Source: BOG-931 sp963781725 (lineage in GTDB: Bacteria; Pseudomonadota; Alphaproteobacteria; Rhizobiales; Xanthobacteraceae). From it: a DNA stretch of 64,000 nt. The number at the start of each line of letters is the position of its first letter. The stretch's first letter is position 1. The stretch is from assembly GCA_963781725.1 (NCBI GenBank), contig CAWAGV010000002.1:3410001-3474000 (forward strand), given 5' to 3'. The notes beneath the pieces were generated by a model. The model made no database searches. It saw nothing but the letters and a program-made list of their open reading frames with translations, and was not told the DNA's origin. This document shows, in pieces, positions 25,476-33,403 of this stretch. The position numbers and the translations under genes were made by a program.

Positions 25476-27449
25476 ATGAGTGATTTCCATCGATCTCCGC
25501 ACGGATCAAGGCGCGATGTAAACGCCGACGGCGGCGCCATGCTCCGCACGCTCGTGCATTTGTGGCCGTATATCTGGCCGGCGGACCGGCGCGACCTGAA
25601 GAACCGTGTGATCGTCGCGACCGTGCTGCTGTTCGCAGCCAAGCTCGCGACCATTGCGGTCCCGTTCACCTTCAAGTGGGCGACCGATGCGCTCGCTGGC
25701 CACGGCACGGCGCCGCTCGGTCCCGATGACATTTTTGTCTGGGCGCTGGCAACGCCGGTGATGATGACGCTCGCCTACGGTGGCATGCGCATCCTGATGG
25801 CGGCGCTGACCCAGGTGCGCGACGGTATTTTTGCCAAAGTGGCGATGAATGCGGTGCGGCGCCTCGCGATCCTGACCTTCGACCACATGCACATGCTGTC
25901 GCTGCGCTTCCATCTCGAGCGCAAGACCGGCGGCCTGACCCGTATCCTCGAGCGCGGGCGCAACGCAATCGAGACCATCGTCCGCATGGTGCTGTTGCAG
26001 CTCGCCCCGACCATTGTCGAACTGGCGCTGATCGTCGCCGTCCTGCTGTTCCACTTCGACTGGCGCTACGTCGTGGTGATCGGAGTCACCGTCGCGCTGT
26101 ACATGTGGTTCACCTATCTCGCCACCGAGTGGCGCATCAATATCCGCCGCGAGATGAATTCGAGCGACGCCGACGCCAACGCCAAGGCCATCGACTCGCT
26201 GCTCAACTACGAAACCGTCAAATATTTCTCCGCCGAAGCGCGCGAGGGCCAGCGTTACGACCGCTCGATGGCGCGCTACGAGGATGCAAGCGTGCGCGCC
26301 TATGTTTCGCTCGCGGTGCTCAATGCCGGGCAGGCGGTGGTGTTCACGCTGGGCCTTGCCGCGACCATGGTGCTGTGCGCCTACGGCATCCAGCACGGCA
26401 CCAATACGGTCGGCGACTTCGTGATGATCAACGCCATGATGATCCAGCTCTATCAGCCGCTGAATTTCATGGGCATGGTCTATCGCGAGATCAAGCAGGC
26501 GGTGATCGACATCGAAATCATGTTCTCGATGCTGGACCGCAAGGTGGAGATCGAGGACAAGCCGGACGCCAGGCCGCTGCACGTCAGCGGCGGCACGATC
26601 CGTTTCGAGAACGTGACGTTTTCCTATGAGCCGGCGCGGCCGATCCTTAAAGGTTTGAGCTTCGACGTCGCTGCGGGTCATACGGTGGCGATCGTCGGTC
26701 CGTCCGGGGCCGGCAAGTCGACGATCTCGCGGCTGCTGTTCCGGTTCTACGATGTCACCGGCGGCCGCGTCCTGATCGACGGCCAGGACCTTCGCGACGT
26801 CACGCAGACGTCGCTGCGCGCGGCGATCGGCATGGTTCCGCAGGATACCGTGCTGTTCAACGATACGATCCGCTACAACATCCGCTACGGCCGCTGGGAT
26901 GCAAGCGATGCCGAGGTCGAAGAGGCGGCGCGGCAGGCCCAGATCGACGGCTTCATCCGCCGCTCGCCGAAAGGCTATCAAACAGAAGTCGGCGAGCGCG
27001 GCCTCAAATTGTCCGGCGGCGAAAAGCAGCGCATCGCCATTGCCCGCACTATCCTGAAAGGTCCGCCGATCCTGGTGCTCGACGAGGCGACCTCGGCGCT
27101 CGACAGCCACACCGAGCGGGATATCCAGGACGAGCTCGACCGGGTTTCACGCAACCGCACCACGTTGGTCATTGCGCACCGGCTGTCGACCATCGTCGGC
27201 GCCGACGAGATTTTGGTGCTCGATGACGGCGTCATTGTCGAGCGCGGCACGCATCCGCAATTGCTGGCCCGCAGCGGCCTTTACGCCAGCATGTGGAACC
27301 GGCAGCGTGAAGCCCAGATGGCGCGGGAAATCCTTGCCGAAGTCGGGGACGAAGACGAACCCGAGGCGCCGAACCGCAATCCTCCGCAATTGCCGGACAA
27401 CTCAGAGACGTTGAATGAACCCTTGCCCACCACTCATGCAGCTGAATAA
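25476..27449 (+). CDS. ABC transporter, fused permease/ATPase (Atm1-type)
   Basis: A 657-residue half-transporter. The N-terminal membrane domain (about residues 40-345) has six hydrophobic helices. The ATPase domain (about 375-620) shows Walker A GPSGAGKST (408-416), Q-loop MVPQDT, signature LSGGEKQR, Walker B ILVLDEATSALD and H-loop IAHRLST. Segments such as SLLNYETVKYFSAE and the FERGRNAIE-like text LERGRNAIETIV are hallmarks of the Atm1/HMT1 group, which exports glutathione-linked sulfur or metal compounds. The C-terminal 40 residues are Pro/Glu-rich. The stop codon lies in an 18-base tandem duplication. psd follows after 20 bases. Confidence 0.92.
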   Translation: MSDFHRSPHGSRRDVNADGGAMLRTLVHLWPYIWPADRRDLKNRVIVATVLLFAAKLATIAVPFTFKWATDALAGHGTAPLGPDDIFVWALATPVMMTLAYGGMRILMAALTQVRDGIFAKVAMNAVRRLAILTFDHMHMLSLRFHLERKTGGLTRILERGRNAIETIVRMVLLQLAPTIVELALIVAVLLFHFDWRYVVVIGVTVALYMWFTYLATEWRINIRREMNSSDADANAKAIDSLLNYETVKYFSAEAREGQRYDRSMARYEDASVRAYVSLAVLNAGQAVVFTLGLAATMVLCAYGIQHGTNTVGDFVMINAMMIQLYQPLNFMGMVYREIKQAVIDIEIMFSMLDRKVEIEDKPDARPLHVSGGTIRFENVTFSYEPARPILKGLSFDVAAGHTVAIVGPSGAGKSTISRLLFRFYDVTGGRVLIDGQDLRDVTQTSLRAAIGMVPQDTVLFNDTIRYNIRYGRWDASDAEVEEAARQAQIDGFIRRSPKGYQTEVGERGLKLSGGEKQRIAIARTILKGPPILVLDEATSALDSHTERDIQDELDRVSRNRTTLVIAHRLSTIVGADEILVLDDGVIVERGTHPQLLARSGLYASMWNRQREAQMAREILAEVGDEDEPEAPNRNPPQLPDNSETLNEPLPTTHAAE

Positions 27450-27468
27450 CCTCATGCGACTGAATAAC
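27433..27468 (+). repeat. 18-base tandem duplication across the ABC exporter stop
   Basis: CTCATGCAGCTGAATAAC (27433-27450) is followed directly by CTCATGCGACTGAATAAC (27451-27468), identical except for two swapped bases. The first copy contains the TAA stop of the ABC gene; the second ends just before the psd ATG, so the duplication has set the spacing between the two genes. Confidence 0.9.
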
Positions 27469-27469
27469 A

Positions 27470-28168
27470 ATGTCCGTCATTAATTCCATCCGCTCGCAAC
27501 TCTCGCCGATCCATCCGCTCGGCTATCCCTTTATCGGCGGCTTTGCGCTGGCGAGCCTGATCCTGTTCTGGCTGTGGTCGCCGCTCGGCTGGATCGGCAC
27601 GGTCGCCACGCTGTGGTGCGCCTACTTCTTTCGCGATCCGCCGCGCGTCACGCCGGTGCGTGACGGAATCGTCGTGGCGCCGGCCGACGGGCGTGTCAGC
27701 CAGATCGCCAATGCGGTGCCGCCCAGCGAGCTCGGTCTTGGCGAGCGGCCGCTGCCGCGCATCTCGATCTTCATGAGCGTGTTCGATTGCCACGTGAATC
27801 GCAGCCCGGTATCGGGCCGCGTCGAGCGCGTCGTCTATCGCGCCGGGAAATTTCTCAGTGCCGATCTCGACAAGGCGAGCGAAGACAACGAGCGCAACGC
27901 CTTCCTGATCTCGACCGCCAGCGCGCGCATCGGCGTGATCCAGATCGCGGGCCTGGTGGCGCGCCGCATCGTGCCGTTCGTGCGGGAAGGCGAGACGGTC
28001 GCCGCCGGGCAGCGCATCGGCATGATCCGGTTCGGCTCCCGGGTCGATGTCTATTTGCCCGACGGCGCCCGGGCACTGGCCGCCGAGGGGCAGACCGCCA
28101 TTGCCGGCGAAACCGTGATCGCCGACTTGCGGTCGGCCGACGCCGGCCGGACATTTCGCGTGGCCTGA
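27470..28168 (+). CDS. psd: Phosphatidylserine decarboxylase proenzyme (PSD-A type)
   Basis: A 232-residue inner-membrane enzyme that decarboxylates phosphatidylserine to phosphatidylethanolamine. It has an N-terminal hydrophobic region (about residues 20-50), APADGRVSQI and ISIFMSVFDCHVNRSPVSGRVE, and the self-cleavage site Gly189-Ser190 in IRFGSRVDVYLP, where Ser becomes the pyruvoyl group. The short length is that of the class found in rhizobia. It sits 20 bases after the ABC exporter and 65 bases before pssA, so the last two steps of PE synthesis are together. Confidence 0.93.
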   Translation: MSVINSIRSQLSPIHPLGYPFIGGFALASLILFWLWSPLGWIGTVATLWCAYFFRDPPRVTPVRDGIVVAPADGRVSQIANAVPPSELGLGERPLPRISIFMSVFDCHVNRSPVSGRVERVVYRAGKFLSADLDKASEDNERNAFLISTASARIGVIQIAGLVARRIVPFVREGETVAAGQRIGMIRFGSRVDVYLPDGARALAAEGQTAIAGETVIADLRSADAGRTFRVA

Positions 28169-28233
28169 GAAGAGGTTAACTGCGATGGTTACGGCGCGTG
28201 GCGGGTCCGGCCCGGAGCGGCTATAATCCGGCG

Positions 28234-29130
28234 ATGCCGCCCCGTTCACCCGCATTCCGCCGGCCCCGGCTGTCGCGCCTGCAGCAGCAGCGCCTGCGCC
28301 GTATTCCGATGCGGACGCTGGTACCGAACGTCATCACGCTGCTGGCGCTTTGCGCCGGGCTGACCGCGATCCGCATGGCGTTCGAAGACCGCTATGTGCT
28401 GGCGCTCGCCGCCGTGGTGTTCGCCGCCATCCTCGACGGCATCGACGGACGCCTGGCGCGGCTGCTCAAGGGCACCTCGCGCTTCGGCGCCGAACTCGAC
28501 AGTCTTTCCGACTTCGTCAATTTCGGCGTGGCGCCGGCGCTGATCCTCTATTTCTGGGGCCTGCACGAATTGAAATCGGCCGGCTGGATCGCCGCGATGG
28601 TGTTTGCGATCTGCACCGGGCTGCGGCTCGCCCGCTTCAACGTGATGATCGACGATCCGGATCGCCCGGCCTGGACCGCAAATTTCTTCGTCGGCATGCC
28701 GGCGCCGGCCGGCGCGATCACCGTGCTGCTGCCGATCTATGCCGCTTTCCTCGGTCTGCCGCGGTCCGAGTTTCTGACCTGGGTGACGCTGTTCTACACG
28801 CTGGCGATCGCGCTGCTGATGGTATCGCGGCTTCCGGTGTTTTCCGGCAAGCGGGTCGGCACCCGCGTGCCGACCGAGATGGTCGGGCCGGTCATTCTCG
28901 TCGTCATCCTCTCGGTGGCGCTGCTGATTGCCTATCCGTGGGTGCTGCTGACGGCGGCGACGCTGGCTTATCTTGCCAGCCTGCCGCTCGGCTATCTGTC
29001 GTATCGCCGCTACGAGCAGAAGTCGCGTGAAGGCAAAGTGGAACCCGCCGCCGCAGCCGCGTCATCGGCGCCGGCCTCCGGGATTGCTCATTCGTCAGGG
29101 AACGAAGACCGTCCATCGCGCCTCAATTGA
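28234..29130 (+). CDS. pssA: CDP-diacylglycerol-serine O-phosphatidyltransferase
   Basis: A 298-residue multi-helix membrane enzyme making phosphatidylserine from CDP-diacylglycerol and serine. The CDP-alcohol phosphotransferase motif is complete: Asp71-Gly72, Ala75-Arg76, Gly85, Asp89 and Asp93 in DGRLARLLKG followed by TSRFGAELDSLSD. About eight hydrophobic helices are visible. The N-terminus is very basic (PRSPAFRRPRLSRLQQQRLRR) and the C-terminal 35 residues are Ala/Ser-rich. The ATG at 28234 lacks a well-spaced ribosome site; an internal ATG at 28309 is a fallback. Confidence 0.92.
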   Translation: MPPRSPAFRRPRLSRLQQQRLRRIPMRTLVPNVITLLALCAGLTAIRMAFEDRYVLALAAVVFAAILDGIDGRLARLLKGTSRFGAELDSLSDFVNFGVAPALILYFWGLHELKSAGWIAAMVFAICTGLRLARFNVMIDDPDRPAWTANFFVGMPAPAGAITVLLPIYAAFLGLPRSEFLTWVTLFYTLAIALLMVSRLPVFSGKRVGTRVPTEMVGPVILVVILSVALLIAYPWVLLTAATLAYLASLPLGYLSYRRYEQKSREGKVEPAAAAASSAPASGIAHSSGNEDRPSRLN

Positions 29131-29172
29131 GCCGCATCGTTGTTGCTGCTGAAGGGGCGCGAGAGACCGAGC

Positions 29173-30795
29173 ATGCGTGTTGCCCGCCGTACCTTTCTGG
29201 CCTCGACAGTTGCGGCGGCCGCTGCTCCCGCCATTCTGCAGTTTGCCCGTGCCGACGCACCGCTAGTCGTGCTCAAGCTGCATCATTCGTTCTCGTCGGT
29301 GTCGGGCGCGCATGACAAGTTTCTCAGCCCCTGGTCGCGCCAGCTTCAGGCGCAGTCCGATGGGCGCATCCGCGTCGACCTGTTTCCCTCGATGCAGCTT
29401 GGCGGCGCGCCGGCGGCGCTGTTCGATCAAGCGCGTGACGGCGTCGCTGATATTGTCTGGGCGATGCCGAGCCTGACGCCCGGGCGGTTTCCGAAGATCG
29501 AAGCGTGGGAATTGCCGTTCGTGCCGTCGCGGCGCGCGCTGGTCAGCTCCAAGGCGATCGACGATTTCGGCCGGGCCAACTTGATGGACGAATTCCGCGA
29601 AGTGCATCCGATCTGCTTCTCATGTTCGGATCGCGGCGTGTTGCATGCCAACCGGCCGATCCGCACCGTGGAAGACATGAAAGACTTGCGCCTGCACGTG
29701 CAGACCCGGTTCGCTGCCGACGCCATCCGCGCGCTCGGCGCGACCGCGGTGCCGATGCCGAGCGGGCAGCTTCCGCTCGCCATCATGCAACGCGTGGTCG
29801 ATGGCTGCGTCGATCCGTGGGACATGATGCCGGCGCTGAAGCTCAACGATCTGCTCAAGACCCACACCGAATTTGCCGATGCCTCGCCGAGCTCGACGAC
29901 CTACGCGCTGGTGATGAACAAGGCCGCGTATGACCGCCTGCCGCGCGATCTCAAAGCCGTGATCGACGCCAATTCGGGTCTCGCCGCTGCCGGCATGGCG
30001 GGCGTGATGTGGGACTTGCAAGCCGCGGCGGTTGTCGACCTGGTCGCGCAGCGCGGCGATCCGATCACGACGCTGCAGCCGGAAGCCGTCGCCCATTGGC
30101 GCAAGGCGGTCGAGCCGGTCACCGACGGGTGGATGAAGGCGATGAAGGAGCAGAAGGTCGACGGCGGCAAGCTGCTCGCCGGCGCCCGTGCGCTCCTGGC
30201 GAAATATGTGAACGAGCCGGAGCCGCAGCCGGAGCAGGTGCCGCAAGCCGAGCAGACGTCGGAGCCGGCGCGCTCGTCACAATCGTCGCAGCAGCCGCAG
30301 CAAAAATTGCCGTCCGAGGCGAAGGTCGAGGTCAACTCCGCGCCCAAAGCCGATGCGCCGAACACCGCTGCGGCCAAGCCTGCCGCCTCTGCGCCGGCGG
30401 CAACGCCGCAAACGCCGGTCGCGGACAAGCCGCCGACGTCGTCGTGGCGCTCATGGTTCGAGTCGTGGTTCAAGCCGAAACCGTCAGCCGCACCAGCTCA
30501 GCCAAGCGCGGTTCAAGTGCCGGTGAGCATGCCGCCTGCACCAAGTCCTGCATCCGCTCCTGCGCCGATTGCCTCGCCGCCGCCCGCGCCTGCAGTGCCG
30601 CCCGCGACGGCGTCGGTTGCCAGTCCTGCGCCCGCATCGGCGGCGGCCGCGCCTGTCGCAACGCCACCTGTAGCGGCGGCCGCGCCGGTCGCCGCACCGG
30701 CCATTGCAGCACCCGTGGCGACTCCGGCTCCGGTCCCTACACCGGTCCCGTCTATCGCCAAGCCGATAGCGAAGGCGCTGGATATTCCGCTTTAG
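29173..30795 (+). CDS. TRAP-type (DctP) substrate-binding protein with Pro/Ala-rich C-terminal extension
   Basis: A 540-residue protein. A twin-arginine-like signal (RVARRTFLASTVAAAAAPAIL) precedes a DctP-like domain (about residues 35-340): LKLHHSFSSVSGAHDKFLSPW, GRIRVDLFPSMQLGG, and DLRLHVQTRFAADAIRALGATAVPMP, which carries the conserved Arg. TRAP binding proteins normally end near there. This one continues for about 194 residues (about 347-540) of Pro/Ala/Gln-rich low-complexity sequence, interrupted by a short aromatic stretch SSWRSWFESWFKPKP near residue 430. No dctQ/dctM genes are nearby. The extension keeps the same GC-rich composition and frame, so it is not a readthrough artefact, but its purpose is unknown. 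Confidence 0.85.
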   Translation: MRVARRTFLASTVAAAAAPAILQFARADAPLVVLKLHHSFSSVSGAHDKFLSPWSRQLQAQSDGRIRVDLFPSMQLGGAPAALFDQARDGVADIVWAMPSLTPGRFPKIEAWELPFVPSRRALVSSKAIDDFGRANLMDEFREVHPICFSCSDRGVLHANRPIRTVEDMKDLRLHVQTRFAADAIRALGATAVPMPSGQLPLAIMQRVVDGCVDPWDMMPALKLNDLLKTHTEFADASPSSTTYALVMNKAAYDRLPRDLKAVIDANSGLAAAGMAGVMWDLQAAAVVDLVAQRGDPITTLQPEAVAHWRKAVEPVTDGWMKAMKEQKVDGGKLLAGARALLAKYVNEPEPQPEQVPQAEQTSEPARSSQSSQQPQQKLPSEAKVEVNSAPKADAPNTAAAKPAASAPAATPQTPVADKPPTSSWRSWFESWFKPKPSAAPAQPSAVQVPVSMPPAPSPASAPAPIASPPPAPAVPPATASVASPAPASAAAAPVATPPVAAAAPVAAPAIAAPVATPAPVPTPVPSIAKPIAKALDIPL

Positions 30796-30810
30796 CGCCG
30801 CGGATCTTGT

Positions 30811-31458
30811 TTACAGATTGAGCGGATAGCCCGGCATCAGCTCGTAAGGGTGCGCCCAATTTGGCAGCGCCTTCATGCGGCCGAGCCATGCACCGATATT
30901 CTTGTGCTCGGCGGCAATGTCGAAACCGAACTCTTCGGCCGGATAATAGAGATAGGCGCAGAACGAGATGTCGGCGATGGTTGGCCGGTCGCCGATGATG
31001 AACGGTGATTTCGCCAGCCGCTTGTCGAGGATCGCGAGGTTGCCGTCGATGCGGGCTTTGAGAAACGCCATCACCGCCGGATCACCGGCCGGCCGGACGA
31101 AGTTTTTCAGGAAGCGGTATGGCCCGAGGAAGCCGTTGACCTTCTGATTGTCGAAAATGATCCAGCGCAACACTTCGAGCCGGGCGTCCTCGGTATCGTC
31201 CGGCTTGAACTTGCCGGAGCGCTCGGCGAGGTAATTCAGGATGACGCCGGACTGGCTGAGCTTCTTGCCGCCATGCGCAAGCACCGGCACTTCACCCATT
31301 TCGTTGACGTCGCTGCGGTACTTCGGCGTGCGGGTTTCGCCGCCCTTGAAGAAGTCGACAAAGACCGGCTGCCAGTCGGCGCCGATCAGATTGAGCATCA
31401 GGGCGGCGCGATAGGCATTGCCCGATTGGGCGAAGCAATAGAGCTGATATTCGGCCAT
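30811..31458 (-). CDS. Glutathione S-transferase family protein
   Basis: A 215-residue cytosolic protein. The N-terminal thioredoxin-like domain (EYQLYCFAQSGNAYRAALMLNLIGADW, then KLSQSGVILNYLAE near residue 65) binds glutathione. The C-terminal helical domain (about 90-205) contains FLKARIDGNLAILDKRLAKSPFIIGDRPTIADIS, the conserved N-capping region. Substrate unknown. ATG 31458 has a weak site. It lies tail to tail with the DctP-like gene, 15 bases apart, and downstream of the Inh-type lipoprotein gene on the same strand. Confidence 0.9.
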   Translation of the reverse strand: MAEYQLYCFAQSGNAYRAALMLNLIGADWQPVFVDFFKGGETRTPKYRSDVNEMGEVPVLAHGGKKLSQSGVILNYLAERSGKFKPDDTEDARLEVLRWIIFDNQKVNGFLGPYRFLKNFVRPAGDPAVMAFLKARIDGNLAILDKRLAKSPFIIGDRPTIADISFCAYLYYPAEEFGFDIAAEHKNIGAWLGRMKALPNWAHPYELMPGYPLNL

Positions 31459-31480
31459 TGGCGATCTCTAACCGGTTTTA

Positions 31481-31903
31481 TCAATGGGACAGCGTGACGG
31501 TGCCGCCGCTGTTGTCCTGACCTTCAAAGTGACCGCCGGTGAATGAAAGCTGCGCCAGCGTCTGGCCCTTGTGGTCGCGCATGATCAGGTTGTCATGCTC
31601 GAAAGTCCACTTGCGGCTGGTGAAGAAGCTGCCGGGACAGCCGCCCTCGGGCGCGATGGTGCCTTGCGCAGCGCCGGGCGTGCTGCCGAGCGTCATGAAG
31701 CAGCCGCCGCCGGCAGCGGCGGTAAAATGCCAGCGTCCGGCCATGTCGGTTGGCGGCGGGGAGGGCGGCGGCGGGGCCGGCGGCGGCGCGGCGGCGGCCA
31801 CAGGATCGGGCTTGGGTTCGGAGGCGCAACCGGCCACGGCCATAAGCGCGGCCAGGACGGCCAAGGCACGCGCCGTGCCGCGCCAGCTCCAATTTAGGCC
31901 CAT
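31481..31903 (-). CDS. AprI/Inh-type protease-inhibitor-domain lipoprotein
   Basis: A 140-residue lipoprotein. The lipobox VAGC places the acylated Cys at 26. A Pro/Ala-rich spacer (PPPAPPPPSPPPT) follows, then a small beta-barrel like AprI/Inh inhibitors: MAGRWHFTAAAGGGCFMTL, GGCPGSFFTSRKWTFEHDNLIMRD and TLAQLSFTGGHFEG, with two cysteines for the usual disulfide. Such proteins block secreted serralysin-type metalloproteases or decorate the envelope. ATG 31918 would add five residues and is an alternative. It lies 22 bases before the GST gene on the same strand. Confidence 0.8.
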   Translation of the reverse strand: MGLNWSWRGTARALAVLAALMAVAGCASEPKPDPVAAAAPPPAPPPPSPPPTDMAGRWHFTAAAGGGCFMTLGSTPGAAQGTIAPEGGCPGSFFTSRKWTFEHDNLIMRDHKGQTLAQLSFTGGHFEGQDNSGGTVTLSH

Positions 31904-32101
31904 CACCAAGTCCAGCATTTCCGCAACAACCCCACGCCCCGGATTGATCGCAAAGAAAGGCGAATTGGGGGCGCAGCGCAAGACGGTGCGGGCGGCGGCG
32001 GCCGACTGTTCCGGGATGCGAGACAGCGGGATTTTCTGCTCCGGGACCTGCGTGTAAGGAAAAGGTGTTGGGTCTGAAAGCCATCGAATGACGTTGTTGC
32101 G

Positions 32102-33340
32102 ATGAGGCGGCCAAGAGCATTGATCGTCGGCGGCTCGCTGAGCGGCCTGTTCGCCGCGCATCTTCTGCGTACGGCGGGCCTGGACGTCATTGTCTATGAG
32201 CGCACGCGCGGCGACCTTGCCGGCCGGGGCGTCGGACTTGGGACCCGCGACGAACTGTTCGCGGTGTTGCGGCGCGCCGGCATAACGATCGGCGACGCGA
32301 TCGGCGTCAACGTGCACTCGCGCATTTGTCTGAACCGCGACGGCACGATCGGTTGCGAAGTTCCGATCCAGGCCGTGACCACCGCGTGGGATCGCCTCTA
32401 CCGCGCCTTGAAAGATGCGTTGCCAGAGGAGCTTTACCGGGCGGGGATGCAACTGACGTCATTCGAGCAACGCGGCGAGAAAGTTGCCGCGCTGTTCACC
32501 GACGGTTCCTGTGACGAAGCCGACCTTCTGGTCGCCGCCGACGGTATGAACTCAACGGTTCGCCGCCAGCTCCTGCCGGCGTTGACGCCACGCTACGCCG
32601 GCTATGTGGCCTGGCGCGGCGCGGTCACCGAGAACGAATTGCCCGCCGCCTATCACGACCTGATTTTTCGCCACATGAGTTTCTGCTTGCCGGAGGGCGA
32701 ACTGGCCGTCGTCATTCCGATGCCACCGTCTGTCGACGATAATCACGGACCGCGCCGAAGCCAGTTCAGCTGGTTCCGTCCGGTCGATCAGACGGTCGGC
32801 TTGCGCAATCTCTGCACCGACAGCGCCGGGCATTGCCATGGCGAGTCGATAGCGCCGCCACTTATCCGGCAGGATGTCATTGCGGAATTAAGAGCGCACG
32901 CCAATGCTGTGCTGGCGCCCCAAGTGGCGGCTCTGGTGAATGAAACACGCCAGACTGTGATTCAGGCCATCTACGATCTGGAGTCGCCGCAACTTGTGTT
33001 CGGACGCGTCGTTCTGCTCGGCGATGCCGCGTTTGTCGCGCGGCCCCATGTCGGAACCGGCGTCACAAAAGCCGCGCTTGATGCGCAATGCCTCGCTAAT
33101 GTTCTGTCCGCCGCGGGCGCAGATATCGACGGGGCACTCGGACAGTACGACGTGGAGCGTCGGCGGTTTGGCAACTGGTTAGTGGCGCGCGGCCGGTATC
33201 TCGGCGCGTACCTTTCGGCGCAGCAAAAGCCGGTCAACGAAAGAAGCGGCGCCGAACTGCACCGCCAGCCGGAAAGCTTTATGCGCGAGTTCGGCAGCGC
33301 CGGTGTGATCGAAGACATGCCGGCGGAGTCTTGGCGCTAA
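32102..33340 (+). CDS. FAD-dependent aromatic-ring monooxygenase (2,6-dihydroxypyridine hydroxylase-like)
   Basis: A 412-residue group A flavoprotein monooxygenase. The N-terminal FAD fold reads RALIVGGSLSGLFAAHLLRTAGLDVIVYER. The DG motif is in LLVAADGMNSTVRRQ, and the GD motif is GRVVLLGDAAFVARPHVGTGVTKAALDA. Among relatives it looks most like 2,6-dihydroxypyridine 3-hydroxylase (nicotine pathway) and other FAD-binding monooxygenases, but the substrate is not determined. It is monocistronic and divergent from the Inh-type lipoprotein gene. The stop codon lies within an 18-base unit repeated three times. Confidence 0.85.
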   Translation: MRRPRALIVGGSLSGLFAAHLLRTAGLDVIVYERTRGDLAGRGVGLGTRDELFAVLRRAGITIGDAIGVNVHSRICLNRDGTIGCEVPIQAVTTAWDRLYRALKDALPEELYRAGMQLTSFEQRGEKVAALFTDGSCDEADLLVAADGMNSTVRRQLLPALTPRYAGYVAWRGAVTENELPAAYHDLIFRHMSFCLPEGELAVVIPMPPSVDDNHGPRRSQFSWFRPVDQTVGLRNLCTDSAGHCHGESIAPPLIRQDVIAELRAHANAVLAPQVAALVNETRQTVIQAIYDLESPQLVFGRVVLLGDAAFVARPHVGTGVTKAALDAQCLANVLSAAGADIDGALGQYDVERRRFGNWLVARGRYLGAYLSAQQKPVNERSGAELHRQPESFMREFGSAGVIEDMPAESWR

Positions 33341-33379
33341 CAAGAGTCTTGGCACTAACAAGAGTCTTGGCGCTGACAG
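33326..33379 (+). repeat. 18-base unit repeated three times across a stop codon
   Basis: The units GAGTCTTGGCGCTAACAA (33326-33343), GAGTCTTGGCACTAACAA (33344-33361) and GAGTCTTGGCGCTGACAG (33362-33379) are head to tail. The first encodes the last residues (SWR) and the TAA of the FAD monooxygenase; the other two lie in the intergenic space. Confidence 0.93.
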
Positions 33380-33403
33380 CTCCGCCCTCGCGCGCTGCTG
33401 CGA

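Noticed and set aside
25506..27110. Long reading frame on the minus strand opposite the ABC exporter (534 codons)
   Set aside because: It is a shadow of the GC-rich ABC gene: no domain, His/Arg/Asp-rich composition, and the plus strand has complete Walker motifs.
28222..28227. TATAAT just before pssA as a promoter
   Set aside because: Only six bases separate it from the ATG, and no -35 box is seen; psd-pssA readthrough is more likely.
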